The position numbers and the translations under genes are program-made. Source: Linnemannia elongata (Eukaryota > Mortierellomycota > Mortierellomycetes > Mortierellales > Mortierellaceae). Taken from it: DNA of 64,000 nucleotides. Below, piece after piece: positions 36,599 to 50,833 of the stretch. The stretch covers positions 2,170,001-2,234,000 of the forward strand of contig JAXBDG010000004.1 in NCBI GenBank assembly GCA_036320915.1, read 5' to 3'. The stretch's first letter is position 1, and each line of letters opens with the position of its first letter. The notes under the pieces were generated by a model. The model did not search any database. It was given only the letters and a program-made list of their open reading frames with translations, and had not been told where the DNA came from.

Positions 36599-39500
36599 AT
36601 GTCAAATGACCCTCCCAAAAGTATCCCCTTCTCGGCCCACACCCTTGACAAGCTGGACTTGACCAAGGGAGCTGTAAGTCACCTCCTTAACCATCATTCC
36701 AACCCATTCGCATTCGCGACATTGAAAGAAAGGAATTACGCAACTTGACAATTTTCAACTTTTTCGTCTTTAACCCTTCTAGGCTATCAGTGCCTCCAAC
36801 AGTACCTCAGGACATGTTGCCGTATCGAGACCTCCTCCATCCTTCGACAGTTTCCCAGATATCTCAATTCCTAAATTCTCGGCAGCGCCCTCAACAGCCG
36901 TCTCAGGAGGATCAATTTCAACCGCTCAACCCCCATCCTTCGCAATCCCCAGCTTCTCATCCTTCCCTGTTGATACTGTCCCACCACAATCACTATCCAT
37001 AACGCCGCCGGATAGTGAGCGGAAACATAAGAAAGAGAAATGGGAATCTCGTGGCGACGATCGACACCGTGATGTGGATAGAGACAGGGATCGGGAGAGT
37101 AGTAGCCGAAAGCATAGATCCAAGGACGAGAAACGACAGGACGAGGATGAACGCGTAGGGAGTCATCATCGCAAGGAGAAACGGAAGAGCCGGAGCAACA
37201 GTCGAGAGGACCGTCGTCGTTCTCACAAAGAGGATAGGCGGACCAAGGACAAAGAAAGGAGCAGGGAACGAGACAGGGAACGCGAGCGCGATAGAGATGA
37301 TAGAAATGGACATCGGGATAGGGATCGGTACAGCAGCCATCGCGACAAGGACAAGAATAGGGATATGGACAGGGATGTGGATAGGGATAAGGATAGGGAG
37401 AGAGCCAGAGACAGGAAACAATCAGATCGGCACCAAGACGATGATCGATCTAGTCGGAGGAGCGGACGCGGATCTAGTCGTGAGCGCCACTCATCATCCC
37501 GGTCGTCATCGACCAAGGCTATCGCAACATCGAGGGGGAAGAGTCCTGAAAGGAAGAAAGCGCGAGTTGTCTCTGAAGAAGAGAAACAGAATTTGAGTTG
37601 GAAGCAGCGGCGGGATCATGACCAACAGGAAGAGGCCGATAGGAAATCTAGCGGCAATACTGCAGGAAGACCTTCGTCTCTGTCCTTCACTTCCAAAGCT
37701 GCACCAGGCAGGAGTAATAACAACAACAGCAAACACCAGCCTGGAGAATGGATCTTTGATGTTGCAGGTGATCAGGAGATCTTTCGATATGGACTCAATC
37801 CTTACACAGTTCCCCTTTACTCAAGAGCCGGCGGTATGTGTCGAACCAAGTAGTCAGATATGATTACCACGAAGCGTACATATTATGTATCGTTACGTGT
37901 TATTAACTTTGTCCTCGATCCTGTCGGATACTATAGCTGGTCGTGTGATGGGACTCTCCAACACGCTTCGCATCGATTATGAAAAGACCAGAGCAATCGG
38001 GAACAAGGGCATCGTAATGAGGCAAGGCGGCAAGGGTCCAAAGCCGACGCGTTACTCGGATCCGAATGCTACGTGGCGCGACCAGAGTCAGGAATACAAG
38101 CGGATTTCGAGAGCCAATGCCGAGGAACTTGCTCTGAAACTTAATCTTGCTCAGGAGGATCCTTCGTACATCTCTTTGGACATTCGGTCAGGACCCAAGA
38201 CGAAGCGATCGTTGCATGACAGTGAGGATGAGAGTGAAGGGGAGGATGAAGATGACCGTAAGGACGGCAGATCATTCAACCCGAGAAGAACGGCGAATTA
38301 CAGAGATATCCACGGCAAGTCCGTCTACAAGGAAGAAGACGAAGATCTACTCCAGACTACGAGTGATCAGGAAGAGGAAGGTGCTGAGAGTACCCTGGAT
38401 GTATTGATGAGGCGCAGAATGATGCTTGACGGAGACCTGAGAAAGGTATGAGCGTTTTTCAAGGGTAGCGAGTTTGATCTAATTTTGTCCGCGCTGCCAG
38501 GCTGCTTTCAATTGACGCTAACGAACATGAATACTTTGCATTTAAAAAGGACCCGAAACAACCGGAGAAGTGGCTCGGATTTGTTGCTGTAGAGGACGCA
38601 ATCGACCTGGTCACCAACCGACGTTCAGCCTCCTCAGTGGCAGCCCACTCTGCCAGCCACGCGGAGATCAGGCTCAGCATTCTCGACCGTGCTCTTCAGT
38701 CCAATCCAATCAATGAACATCTTCTACTTGAGTACATGGACACCTGCCGCCTCTGCTGGACACCTGCCAAGGTGCTGACCAAATGGGATGAGCTACTACA
38801 GTCGGACCGAATTCTGACCGCGTGGCCTGGACTCTGGATTGAGTACCTGGACTTTCGACAGCGGCACTTTCTGAGTTTTTCTGTCAAGAGCTTTATTCGC
38901 GTTTTGCAGGATGCTTTGGATCGGCTGGGTCAGTTGGCGAACTCAACTTGGAAGACGCTACAGAGGGTTTCAGACAAGACAGAGCTTCAGTGCCAACTCG
39001 CCAAAGTTGAGCTAGTAATGGTTCATGTCCTCTCACGCGCCTGGACTTTTTTGAAGCAAGCAGGTAATCTTTGGAATCCATAATGCCATTTAGAGCCCCT
39101 TTGATTCGCTTATGCTTCGCTACTAAAACTTGGTGTTGAACTTCAATAGGATACATTGAGCGCGCTCAGGGATCACTGCAGGGACAAGTGGAGTTTATAT
39201 TCAACATGCCTTCGAGTTTATTGTCAGAGTCATGGCAGGTTCAGATCAGGAGTCTGGAGGAGTTTTGGGACTCAGAGTTGCCCCGGTTCGGAGAGAAGGG
39301 CGCTAAGGGTTGGGCGCATTACGTAACTGAGGACGAAGAGGTTGAAATGGAATATATACTCCAGCAGACTGGCCTCCCTTCAAAAGCTCCCAATGTCGAT
39401 GAGATGCTGAAATCCTTTGCCGACAACGAAGTCGATCGATACGTCTACACACAATGGGCCAAGACTGAAAAGGAACTAAACGCCCGTTGCTGGTTCCCCA

Positions 39501-42331
39501 TTCGTACCACGGGTAAGTTTTGACTCTTGGTTAAGATGGTGGCGCTACTGGGTTAAGTAAAGACCTTGATATCAGCCTTACTGACATTTATGTATCTCTC
39601 CTTTGTCGGTAGAGGAAGTCCCGGAGCAGATGGAGGACGATACGTTCGGAGTGGTTCTCTTTGACGACATCAGACCATTTGTTGTCCAACTGTACACCTC
39701 AGAGGCGCGCCTGCAACTCATCGACTGTACATTCAACTTTTTGGGCCTGCCTGTAAACTCGTTTGCTGGATCAAACGTTCTCCGAGCGTCCTCTTCAACA
39801 ACACCTACTGGCGGCTCAGGGACAACATCAGTCAGGAAAACACCCAGCACCAGTGTCTACAACCCCTTCTTCCATGACGGCCTTCTACTGAACCTCGGAA
39901 TGGACTCGAATCAAGTGGCATTCAGTTCCAACGCAGGACTGAAGCGCTTCTTCCCTGAGTTTGAGAGCAAGAAAAAGTCGATCGAACGTATTCTGAAGGA
40001 ACTGGAACGGGAAGAACAGTTTCTGGAACCCGTGGAGCAGGACTGGTCGTGTGTTTGGAGTCTGCCTCTACACAACTTCCCACAGAGTGTTGATACAATC
40101 TTTGGACAGCCCTATCATCCCACGGCAGGGTTGAATCTTAGCAGTCGGTATCCCTGGGCTACTGTGAGTACTCATGAGGAGACGCAGCAGTCCAACAAGC
40201 TCTTCATTCGGTAAGTGTCTCTCAAGCTGACATGTCTATTAGCCTGTATATCAATACTTTCTATGCCAGGGTTAACATCTTTTGTATGTTTCTTTCGGGC
40301 AATTTAGTAATACTTTCGAGCAATTGATACAAGTAACGCCACTCGACAAGGCTCATCGACAGAGTCTATCGATCTACCACTTGATGTATGAAGGTCTGGA
40401 GACACTATCAGGGTCCAAGGCACAGAAGCTGGCCAAAAAGTACTTGAGTGGCGATCGGATGGATCTGGTCCTCTGGAATGGGTTTGCACAAGCCGAGAAG
40501 TCGCAAGGACGTATACCTGAGGTTAGCTATTATTATTTATCACTATGTGCGGTCGAAGATCGGATCGATCTGTAATATGCGATCTGCATGGTATTAACCG
40601 TATATTGGCGTTTCAATCAATAGTCTCGTAAGGTGTATTCGACGGCCTTGTCAATGTATCCGTCTTTCCCGGCAGAACACCAGACCCGCGCGCCACTGAT
40701 CCATCGCTACTATGCCCAGCTGGAATGGGAGCAAGGACGTCCAAGAGTCGCATTGCTTGTCCTGATGGCTCTTGTCGATAAAGGTATGCCCTAGCACTCG
40801 CTTTGTCTCCTCGATGGTATGACCTTAGGTCATAGAACTAAAACTTCGATACATTTGTGTATTTGATGTGTATTTAGCACCAATGAGTCTGCCTGCAGAC
40901 GACAAGGGGGATGCCCCGATGCCTAGTCCGACAAGGTTACTGATTTGCCGACAAAAGTTTTCGGAAGAGGTAGCCAGGATTAACCTTGTCCGGCCGAGCT
41001 CTGCAGGATCAAATGGGAACATGTGGATCGAGGCTGCTCTGGATTGGATTGTGTGCTTTGCATGGTTCGAATATCTCTCTGCCGGTCCGGGAGTTGGGGT
41101 CTCGCCGGCAATCAAGATCTTTGAGAATGCGATCCAGGAGTTGGATTTCAGAAACCCAGATGCTGATATTGTTTTACCAGCAACAGTGGAGAAGGAGAAG
41201 AATGGTCGTGGTAGCGGCATGGGTGGATCGAAGGTCTATTCGTCAACTCTTTTGACTTCCCTGTCGGATGATCTGGGTCTCGAGTCGTTGACTGCCAAAG
41301 GCCCCCCTACGAAAACGAAGATCTGTACAGAGCCTGAGGCCGAGTTGGTGTGGATCGAGATGGCGAAGCTGGTTTACTTTCATTCACTTCAATCATCGTC
41401 TGTCCAACAGCGCGGCTCTCGACTCACTGGTACTGGGGTTGGTGCAGGTGTTGGAGCAGGTGGATTCCAACCTCGAGATTTGAGGCGAGTAGTCCGAGAT
41501 GGATTGGTCCGGTTCCCGAACTGCTCGATCCTACAGTCGTTGTTCTTTTGGACAGAAGCCCAGCAGCGGTACCACGGGCGTGTTCGGACCTGGGTCCAGG
41601 AGCAAGTCTCTCGTCGGCCTGGTTCTGGATTCGGATCAAGTGATGGTGGTGGCGCCAGTGCTGGAGGGAGTCAAAGGTCTTTGTCGTCGGTCATTCCGGC
41701 AAGCACGGCACCACTGTGGACACTGGGAGTGTTTTATGAGTTGTGGCACCAGGAGCCCTATAACCCGCACGCGGTGCGATCACTCCTGGAATCTGCATTG
41801 GATTCGTCCAAGACCGCGTCGTTCAGCTCTAGTCCCAATCTGTGGATGATATATATCGAGCTGGAGTTGAGGGAGAATGCTCGGCAGCGTGAGATCAACT
41901 CTTCGGCTCTGGTTGTCCGGAAAGGGAAAGATGGGTCTCGTGGATACAGTGGCAGCGGGAGGTCTCAGGACAGACCCAAATCGGTTCTTCCGTCGTCATC
42001 TTCCTCATCCTCAACGTCGAAAGACAACAACACGGTCCAAGAAGGAGGACAGGAACTTGAAACGAGTGCCAAGGTCAAACAGTTGTTGATGCGGGCTTTG
42101 AATGATTGCCCGTGGTACAAGGATTTGTACCTCCTCGCATTCGAACCTCGAATGAAACGGTTGTTTTCTTTGGACGAGTTGGATCAGTTGTACCAGACGA
42201 TGCTCGAGAAGGAGATTCGGGTCCGGTGCGAAATTCCGGAACGGTTGTCTTCTGGTGGGACTCCTAAGGAGGGGGAGGGAGAGCCAAGTAGTAGTGGAGA
42301 AGATGAGGATGTCCACATGGACTCGAACTAA
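36599..42331 (+). CDS. NRDE2: NRDE2-like nuclear RNA regulator
   Basis: Conserved nuclear protein that works with the MTR4/exosome and spliceosome in RNA surveillance (Nrl1 in fission yeast). Nine exons: 36599-36673, 36783-37833, 37937-38445, 38550-39063, 39150-39512, 39613-40210, 40308-40521, 40624-40783 and 40878-42331, giving 1645 residues (human about 1160). After a Ser/Pro N-terminus comes a long Arg/Asp/Glu mixed-charge region (about residues 110-230). The signature section follows: DQEIFRYGLNPYTVPLYSR, RVMGLSNTLRIDYEKTRA and YKRISRANAEELALKLNLAQ. The NRDE-2 HAT-repeat domain begins at DPKQPEKWLGFVAVEDAIDL and RLSILDRALQSNPINEHLLL, and includes the short exon at 40624-40783. Helical repeats continue to the end (NDCPWYKDLYLLAFEP). 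AATAAA follows at 42337-42342. Confidence 0.93.
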
Positions 42332-42452
42332 TCACAAATAAACACTGGAACGATTGTGCAACGTTTGGAAGAATTCTAATTTTATTTTTGGATGCTCAAG
42401 CACAAAGAATGGATGCCCGCGTTGTGGAAAACACAAAATGATAAAACGACGA

Positions 42453-44414
42453 TTAATGGTGGAAATGGTCCTTCTTGTCAGGCTTGACAGAGAAGGCGGT
42501 ATAGATAGTAACCCCCTCATCCGACGAAGCCTCAATCGAAAATGGCGTATTAGCACCGACAAAGAACACATTCCCCTCCTTCGCAATAACCTCAACCACC
42601 TCATCCTCACTCTCATCCGTGGCACGGTTCTCAGTCCGGATCACACCCTGACCCTTGGTGACAATAACCACACTGGGGCCCTCAGCGCCTCTCAAACGTT
42701 CCTTCTCCTTTGCGTGATCAAGAGTGGTGAGGATGATCGAGAACTCGTCAATTGGGGGGTCGTACATCAGCGAGTGGCCTGTGGGTGTGCAGAGGACTCC
42801 GGAGAGGAGTTGGTCGGACCCGGCTTTTGACTGGTAGGTCAGCATCTCGGTCAGGACCTCGACGTCCTTGAATTTCGGGGTCAGTCCTGCGCGAACCACA
42901 TTGTCACTGGCCGCCATACACTCCACGCAGTCTGTTGATTGTTGGTGTTGGTGTTGGTTGTCCGATTTTGGGGTTGTTGATAAGGTAGTAGTTGTTATTG
43001 TTGTTGATGTTTTGTTGGTTGAGTGGGAATGGGAGATACCATTGATAACAGAAAATATAGAAGAGGGAGTGGAGTACGTATTTTGTTTGATTAGTGTCAA
43101 AGGCTAAACCTTATTCAATCGACATGGACATGGGAAACACGAAATCACAAAAGAGAAACGCTGCATGATAATAAAAAAACCCAATGACCTGTTTCTCTCC
43201 CAATAAAACAATGCAGAAAGCAAGCATGTAAAGAAGAGAGAAAAAAACTCACCTCCACTCAAATAGGCATGAGGCTCGTTGGCGGCCAAGAAGACCGCTT
43301 GGCCAGGCTGGAGGACGATATAGTTGAGGAAGAAGAAGCTGAAGAGACCCACATCTCCAGGGAACTGGGAATGAACTCTGAGTAATAACTCCTCCAAAGA
43401 ACCCGCAGAATACTGTTGACCAGCAGACTCAAGTCTAGTCACCAATCGATCGAGCTCCAACTTGACCTTGGCAGCATCCGCAGTCATCATGGTCTTGAAC
43501 AACGCCTTGAGTGCATGGCGCCCCTCCTTGATTCCCTTGATCCCCTCGATCGCCTGCGACCTCTTAACGGCCTCTTGGAACTCGTGCGCCGCCTGGTCCC
43601 CAACCAACGCCCAGAACTCTGGCCAATGATCCAATGCCGCCGAGATCTCATCCAACGGCTTAAAGCCGCAGAGAGCCTCAAAATCCGTTAATGCAATTGC
43701 CATCTCGGGTTTGTGGTTATCGTCCTTGTAAAGATCAGGCCGGTCCTTGAACAACTTCTCAGCGAGGGATTTGTCTGGGTGTGCCTGGATTGAGAGCGCC
43801 TTTCCGATCGAGAGGACCTTGAAGAGGAAGGGAAGGTGACCGTTGTATCTCTCGTGGAAGTAAGGTGTAAGTAGCTGGGGGTCTGCCTTGAGGAAGGACT
43901 CTAGTGATTTCTCGGACTGGTGGAGCGTCGATGGTGCGTTGGGGTGTGTACCCATCCAGAGCTATATCGGAGAATATGGCATTGTAGGAGATAAGGAGAA
44001 AAGGATAAAGTGGACGTGAAGACGTTAGAAACAAGATAAATACGTAAGCTTGTTTTTTGCTTTTTCAACATTGCGGGGCGTGAGAAAAATGCCGCGTTCA
44101 TGGGTTTTCGTGAATGGGTCAGTTTTTTTTTTTTGTTCTTGAGACTTGGACAGAACAAAGCGAGACAAAATTCAAAAAGGGGGAGTTTCGTCTGAGGTAG
44201 TAAGGTGAAAAAATACGCCATTGACTATGAGCACAGGTGATAGCAAAGTATAAAGCAGAAGGAAGGTTACCTCGGCGTAGGGACGGGACTCGTCGACTGT
44301 GAATCCAGGGGAGGAGGAGGCGAATCTGGCGACGGAGGAGTGGGATCCAATCTTGCCCCAGTCGTAGGACTGAGCCTTGCAGTCCAGACGGACGATAGTA
44401 GGATGCGAAGGCAT
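42453..44414 (-). CDS. PMI40: Mannose-6-phosphate isomerase (type I PMI)
   Basis: Zinc enzyme interconverting fructose-6-P and mannose-6-P, the entry to GDP-mannose for glycosylation and cell-wall mannan. Minus-strand exons: 44414-44271, 43961-43253 and 42931-42453, giving 443 residues, normal for the family. Zinc ligands are recognisable: Q107 and H109 in LSIQAHPDKSLAEKLF, E134 in HKPEMAIA, and the His in NEPHAYLSGG. The catalytic Arg lies in NVVRAGLTPKFKDV. Introns fall after the N-terminal YAE and within GD/CVECMAASDN. A 35-nt T tract (on the sense strand) is in the 5' leader. The 3' end is 121 nt from that of NRDE2, in convergent order. It diverges from CHS5. Confidence 0.96.
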
Positions 44415-44566
44415 GTTGCTATATAGGCGCTCTTGTATGTGGTATGAGAGGGTGAGAGTGTGTTTTTGAAAGAAAAGAAAGGAAAGAAGAAAGAGTAGAA
44501 GGAGGAAAGTGAATGGAGACGATGGAAGAAAGAGATGAAAAAGTGGTGAATGGTGGAAAAAATGAG

Positions 44567-44603
<37 letters not shown>

Positions 44604-44855
44604 AGGTTGAGGCGACAAGCAGTGCGCCATTTATTTGCGTACAAAGCAGCCCAGCTGCTCATCCACAGTGAGTGACTCGCAATTTAATTAGAGGGCAAGA
44701 ATAGACCAGAGTGCGCCCAACGCTCTCGCTCTAAATACGTGTAAGCACCACAGCTTAGAAAACCGACACATCATCTTTTTATTACACATTATTCTTCTCA
44801 TCATCCTTCAACCTCTCACCCTCCTGTCAAACATACCCGAAAGAACACAAAGCCA
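44415..44855. other. Bidirectional promoter region of PMI and CHS5
   Basis: A 441-nt divergent spacer with no gene. It contains an A35 run at 44567-44601 (T run on the PMI sense strand) and a C/T-rich leader before the CHS5 start. Confidence 0.55.
44567..44601. repeat. A35 homopolymer (T35 in the PMI leader)
   Basis: Thirty-five A residues on the plus strand, 153 nt upstream of the PMI start codon; the longest homopolymer in the window. Confidence 0.9.
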
Positions 44856-45752
44856 ATGATGACGGCAGCCAACCATAACAACAACCATTCAGGAAGCAAC
44901 GCCCACGGGTCGACATCATCAGGATCCAAGCAAGGCTCATCCATCTGCTTCACAGTCGGAAAGGTCGACGCAGGAATGACAACCCTCCTCACAGAAGACC
45001 ACCACCTCATCGAGTTCCCCTCCCTCCTCCTCCCCAAGGGTGTCTCTGCCGGATCCGTTGTCAACATTTCTGTCAACCGTAACCTCGAAGAAGAACAGAA
45101 CCGCCGGGACGAGTTCTGGGCCCTCCAGGACGAGATTCTCGACCAGTTCGGAAAGAACCCTCCCAAGACCCCTACCCTCCGCGTCAAGTCCTTGACTCAG
45201 TCGACATGCACACTCGAATGGGACTCACTCGTCCTCAACCAGGCCAGTCTCCGCTCTTTGGATGTCTATAAGAACGGTGTCAAGCAGGGTCACTCGATCG
45301 CCAGTCCTTATCACACCAACCAGTACAAGCTTTCAGGACTGGAAATCGACCACATGTTCTCCTTCTACATCGAGATCAAGACCTCCGCAGGAACCCTCAG
45401 ATCAAACGAAGTGAAGGCCAGGACCCACACACTCGATAACCTCACAGGAACCAACATCTGCTTTGGCGTCTTTGAATCCGACGCGGCCCTCGAGGAGTGC
45501 AAGAGATTGGTCGTCGAAATTGGTGGTACATGGACCGAGGAGGTCGGCATCGAGACGACTCATCTGTTGTGCCATGTCCAGGGCGGATACAACTACGAGG
45601 CTGCATTGCAACAGTCAATTCCTATTGTCAAACCCGAGTGGCTCAAGGCTTGCGTCGAACACAAGAAGCTCCAAGCCGCTCTTCCTTACTACCTCGTCCA
45701 GCCCAGCAGTAATGGTATCTCTAGCCATCCCGACACCCCAGCACAGGAGTAA
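44856..45752 (+). CDS. CHS5: CHS5-like exomer scaffold (FN3-BRCT)
   Basis: Chs5 is the exomer scaffold at the trans-Golgi that, with Arf1 and ChAPs, exports chitin synthase and other cargo. A single exon encodes 298 residues. After a 30-residue Asn/Ser/Gly/His-rich start comes the Chs5 N-terminal module (CFTVGKVDAGMTTLLTEDHH, IEFPSLLLPKGVSAGSVVNI), a helix (RRDEFWALQDEILDQFG), an FN3 domain (about 105-195) and a BRCT domain (about 200-285, with CFGVFESDAALEECKRLVVE and KPEWLKACVEHKK). The long Lys/Glu-rich tail of yeast Chs5 is absent; only the folded FBE core is encoded. Two consecutive ATG codons are at the start; the first is used here. AATAAA is at 45924-45929. Confidence 0.94.
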   Translation: MMTAANHNNNHSGSNAHGSTSSGSKQGSSICFTVGKVDAGMTTLLTEDHHLIEFPSLLLPKGVSAGSVVNISVNRNLEEEQNRRDEFWALQDEILDQFGKNPPKTPTLRVKSLTQSTCTLEWDSLVLNQASLRSLDVYKNGVKQGHSIASPYHTNQYKLSGLEIDHMFSFYIEIKTSAGTLRSNEVKARTHTLDNLTGTNICFGVFESDAALEECKRLVVEIGGTWTEEVGIETTHLLCHVQGGYNYEAALQQSIPIVKPEWLKACVEHKKLQAALPYYLVQPSSNGISSHPDTPAQE

Positions 45753-46305
45753 CAACCGACAGAGAGAGGATAGTAGAGAGACACAACGAGAAACGATAAC
45801 CAGGACCTTCATCCCCCTTTGCTCAGCTAATCAGGTCCCACCACGACAATACGCCGCCTTTCGTTACAAATGCGGGATTAGATACTTTTGTGTCGGGATA
45901 GCAAGGTCCACACAACCAACACAAATAAACCCTCAAACAAAACATGACCCCACTGTCGATTTTTTTAGGAGTCAATTGAGGAGTCCCGCTTCTTTGCCAC
46001 TCTTTGTAAAGAAACCATCAAAGGATGTGGGATGCACATATGTTTTTCAGAACAAGATTTTATTTGGTCACAGAGGGTCCAAAGGACGAGGGACTTGAAT
46101 TACAGTAATAGAAGCGAGTGTCAAGCAATATGAAGAGGAACTGAGGTAATAATCGCGACATCTTGTCCTCAAGGAGCAATAGAGTGTGATGGAAGAAGTA
46201 ATGAATACGTGGGGACAAGCAAAGAAAAAGGATAGACAACCTATCATAACATTCCCTTTTGCCTCATAGTGTATTCATCCCAGAAGAGGATAAAAGGACG
46301 GTCAT
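45753..46305. other. Convergent spacer between CHS5 and histone H3
   Basis: No gene seen; expected to hold the two 3' UTRs. AATAAA at 45924-45929 fits CHS5 polyadenylation. Confidence 0.5.
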
Positions 46306-47916
<1,611 letters not shown>

Positions 47917-50576
47917 ATGGAAGAACTCTCCGAGGTCGAGGTCATCAAGATGGAAGACGAACACGTCGTCGCACCTGCAGCAACATCAACCCTTATCGAG
48001 ACCGGCGACAAAAGTCCTACTCCCGCCACCACCCCTGCCACCGCGGTTGCTCCAACTGCCTCGGACCCTCAGGACCCACACCATTCCAAAGACGCAGCTG
48101 TCCTCTCTGCCACCACTGCCACTTCTACGCCCGAGGTCATCACCGGACCCTTCAACGACGAAGATACTACATTCCACAAAGTATGCTTCTTTTACCTTTT
48201 AGTTGTGTGCAAGAACAAGGGAATGAGACACTCGATGGTCAACCTCGTTAACGATGGGGAAGCTGACCATACTCCTGTTCCCTGTACTTTTTTTATTATA
48301 AATAGGCATTGAAGAATGCCATTTCGACAGAGACCCCCCAGGACTTGGATGTGCAAGGAACTCTTCCGGACTGGCTTACAGGATTCCATTATACTCTCAG
48401 CCCCGGTATCTTTGAGGTCAAGTATCCCAAGATGGTGTCGGTCCACGGCGAACTTCAGCAGGAGACCAGGACTTTCACCTTTGGCCATTGGTTTGACAAG
48501 TAAGCATCGTCGTCTTTTCTTGAATGACAAATAGAGGTTTCTCAGACGTTTTCTTGACTTCTCTGATACTGATCAATTCCCCCCGTCGCTCATTTCGAAC
48601 AATAGCATTCCACAGGTCAACCAGTTTGCGTTCTCGGGATCCGACAGCAAGATCAAGTATCGCTCGACTATGCCTGCCCACCGTGCCGAATCAAAGATCC
48701 GTCAACACCAGGGATACCTGCCAAACCAGCCCTCCAGCATTTTCAAGACCGATACCAACCAGAGTGTCTTTGCCAGGCTGTTGTCCACCAGCCACACGCA
48801 AGGAAAGCCCAGCCTCGAACCCTGTGGCGCGTCCATTGATGTCCTCCCTCCTTTCAATGCCGATGGTCGTCGTACCGTCTACTGCCAGAACTTTGCCAAC
48901 CACGTAAGTGCATTATGACGACAGTCTACAATCATGACAACGATTTGTATTCTTCATTTTTTCCGGCTACCTCTTGTGAGGGGTCCCTTAGACCCCTCTT
49001 TTTTGCCTTTGTGGCGCTAATTGTTCAATTATATTTAGATTGGCCCCCAAAATTGCTCACCAGCCCTTTATTTATTTTTTTCATTGTTGTTCTTGTCGCT
49101 ATGTTCTTCCCTGTTTTTGACGTCCGTTTAGATTCTGGAACTAAACACGGACACATTGGAGAAGAGTGGTATTTTGGCTTGGGATGAGGTCAACCCTCAG
49201 TTCAAGGGCTCGCACTCTTCGCCTCATAGCCACTTTGACCCTGTCACCAAGGAGTTGATCAACTTTACCATGGACCATGGATTCAACTCAACCCAGTATA
49301 ACTTTTTCTCGATCACCGAGAAGGAGCCTCACGGATGTTTGATTGCCTCTGTCACTGCCAAGACCAGCCACGTCCACTCATTCGCCGTGACTCCCCGTTA
49401 TATCATCCTGGTTGTCACACCCCTTAATCCCTCTGATGGTGGTGTCAAGTACTCGTGGGGTGCGTCTCTTTTGGACGCCTTCACCTTCAAGAAGACCGAG
49501 CCCACTTTGTTCTACGTTGTCTCGCGTGTCAAGAGAAGACACATTGCGACCTTCAAGTCTGATGCGTTCTTCTTGTAAGTTCTCCGCTGGAGGAGTATGG
49601 TATCATTTCGAAACAACACTTCGGGACCCTGATAGCTAACATGTTCTCATTTTTTACGCCCTACGTATTGACAGCTTCCACCATGTTAACGCTTTCGAGG
49701 ATGCTGCGGATAATGTCTACCTGGACTTTTCATTGTACAGCGACGATACTATTGCACACCAATTGAGTCTGTCGGCTCTGCTGGATCGATCCGCACCTGC
49801 TTTGACCAAGCCCGAGTTCTGCCGGTTCGAGTTGGCAAATGTTCAGGCCGAGGCGCAGAAGCTAGAGAATTATAACGCTGCGATGGCAAACACTGGACCA
49901 GTTGATAAGCTCCGTGGATTCATGCGTCGTGTTAGTGTCGGTCAAGGAAACGGAGCCAGCTACGCCGTCCCTGAGAAGAACTCGAATGCGATCCCACTCG
50001 CTACTCGGATCCGCAGCACTCCTGGAGTCGAGTTGCCCAGGATCAATCCCATCTACCATGGACTCGACTACAAGTACACCTGGGGTGTTGGCATTTCGGA
50101 GCAAGGCGACGGTGACATGTACGACTGCATCATGAAGTTGCACGTCAAGGGCGACGCCGAACCCACCATTTGGAGCCAGGTAAGACAGAAGGACTTATAT
50201 TCTTTCAGTTACCGATCAATATTGTTGACTTATTACTAATCCACCTTGTTCCTCTTTTCCCTTTCTTTCCGTGGAATAGAAAAACTGCTTCCCAAGTGAG
50301 GCCGTGTTCATCCCTCCTCCTGTGTTTGACCAGAATGAGGATGCCGGAGTGTTGGTCAGTGTGGTTTATGACGCCGAGGCCCATCGGTCTTTCATCTTAG
50401 TTTTGGATGCCGCGGATCTGAAGGAGAAGGCGCGCGCCATGCTGCCCGAGGTTGTGCCTCTGTCGTTCACAAACGGCTGTTTTGCGGCTGGTGATATCAG
50501 CCGGGGCATGCAGATCGCTGCGGCTGCGACGTACTTCAGCGATGACGAAGATGAAGGCGACCAATATGATGATTAA
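47917..50576 (+). CDS. Carotenoid-oxygenase family protein, fourth His ligand missing
   Basis: Member of the RPE65/carotenoid cleavage dioxygenase family, non-heme iron proteins with a seven-bladed propeller that cleave polyenes. Exons: 47917-48180, 48306-48499, 48606-48903, 49132-49574, 49675-50179 and 50280-50576, giving 666 residues. Residues 1-88 are Ala/Thr/Pro-rich. Family motifs: LPDWLTGFHYTLSPGIFEV, HWFDNIPQVNQFAFSG, the His-1 motif SSPHSHFDPVTKELINFT, the His-2 motif SHVHSFAVTPRYIIL and the His-3 motif FFHHVNAFEDAADNVYLD. The C-terminal FHG motif that supplies the fourth iron-binding His reads PLSFTNGCF, with no His. Splicing is ordinary there, so the loss is not an obvious annotation artefact. 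It may be an inactive or altered enzyme; the substrate cannot be told from sequence. AATAAA is at 50723-50728. Confidence 0.9.
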
Positions 50577-50833
50577 AGAAAACGCGCCTTAGTCAATCCA
50601 GCCAGTGACTTCTCGCCTTTGATTCTACTCGTACATACCATTCAGTTCCAAATACCCCTTCCCACTACTCTCTGCATCCTTCTTTCTTGACATTTTCTTT
50701 GCAACATACGCTGTTCATTTTGAATAAAACATATCCAACCTATGGAAATGCTATCAAGTGTTCGTTGGACAGTTGTTTACAACGCTTCTGTCGAGTACCA
50801 AGTGCGGGGAGGAGAATAAGCTTTCTCTTGTTC

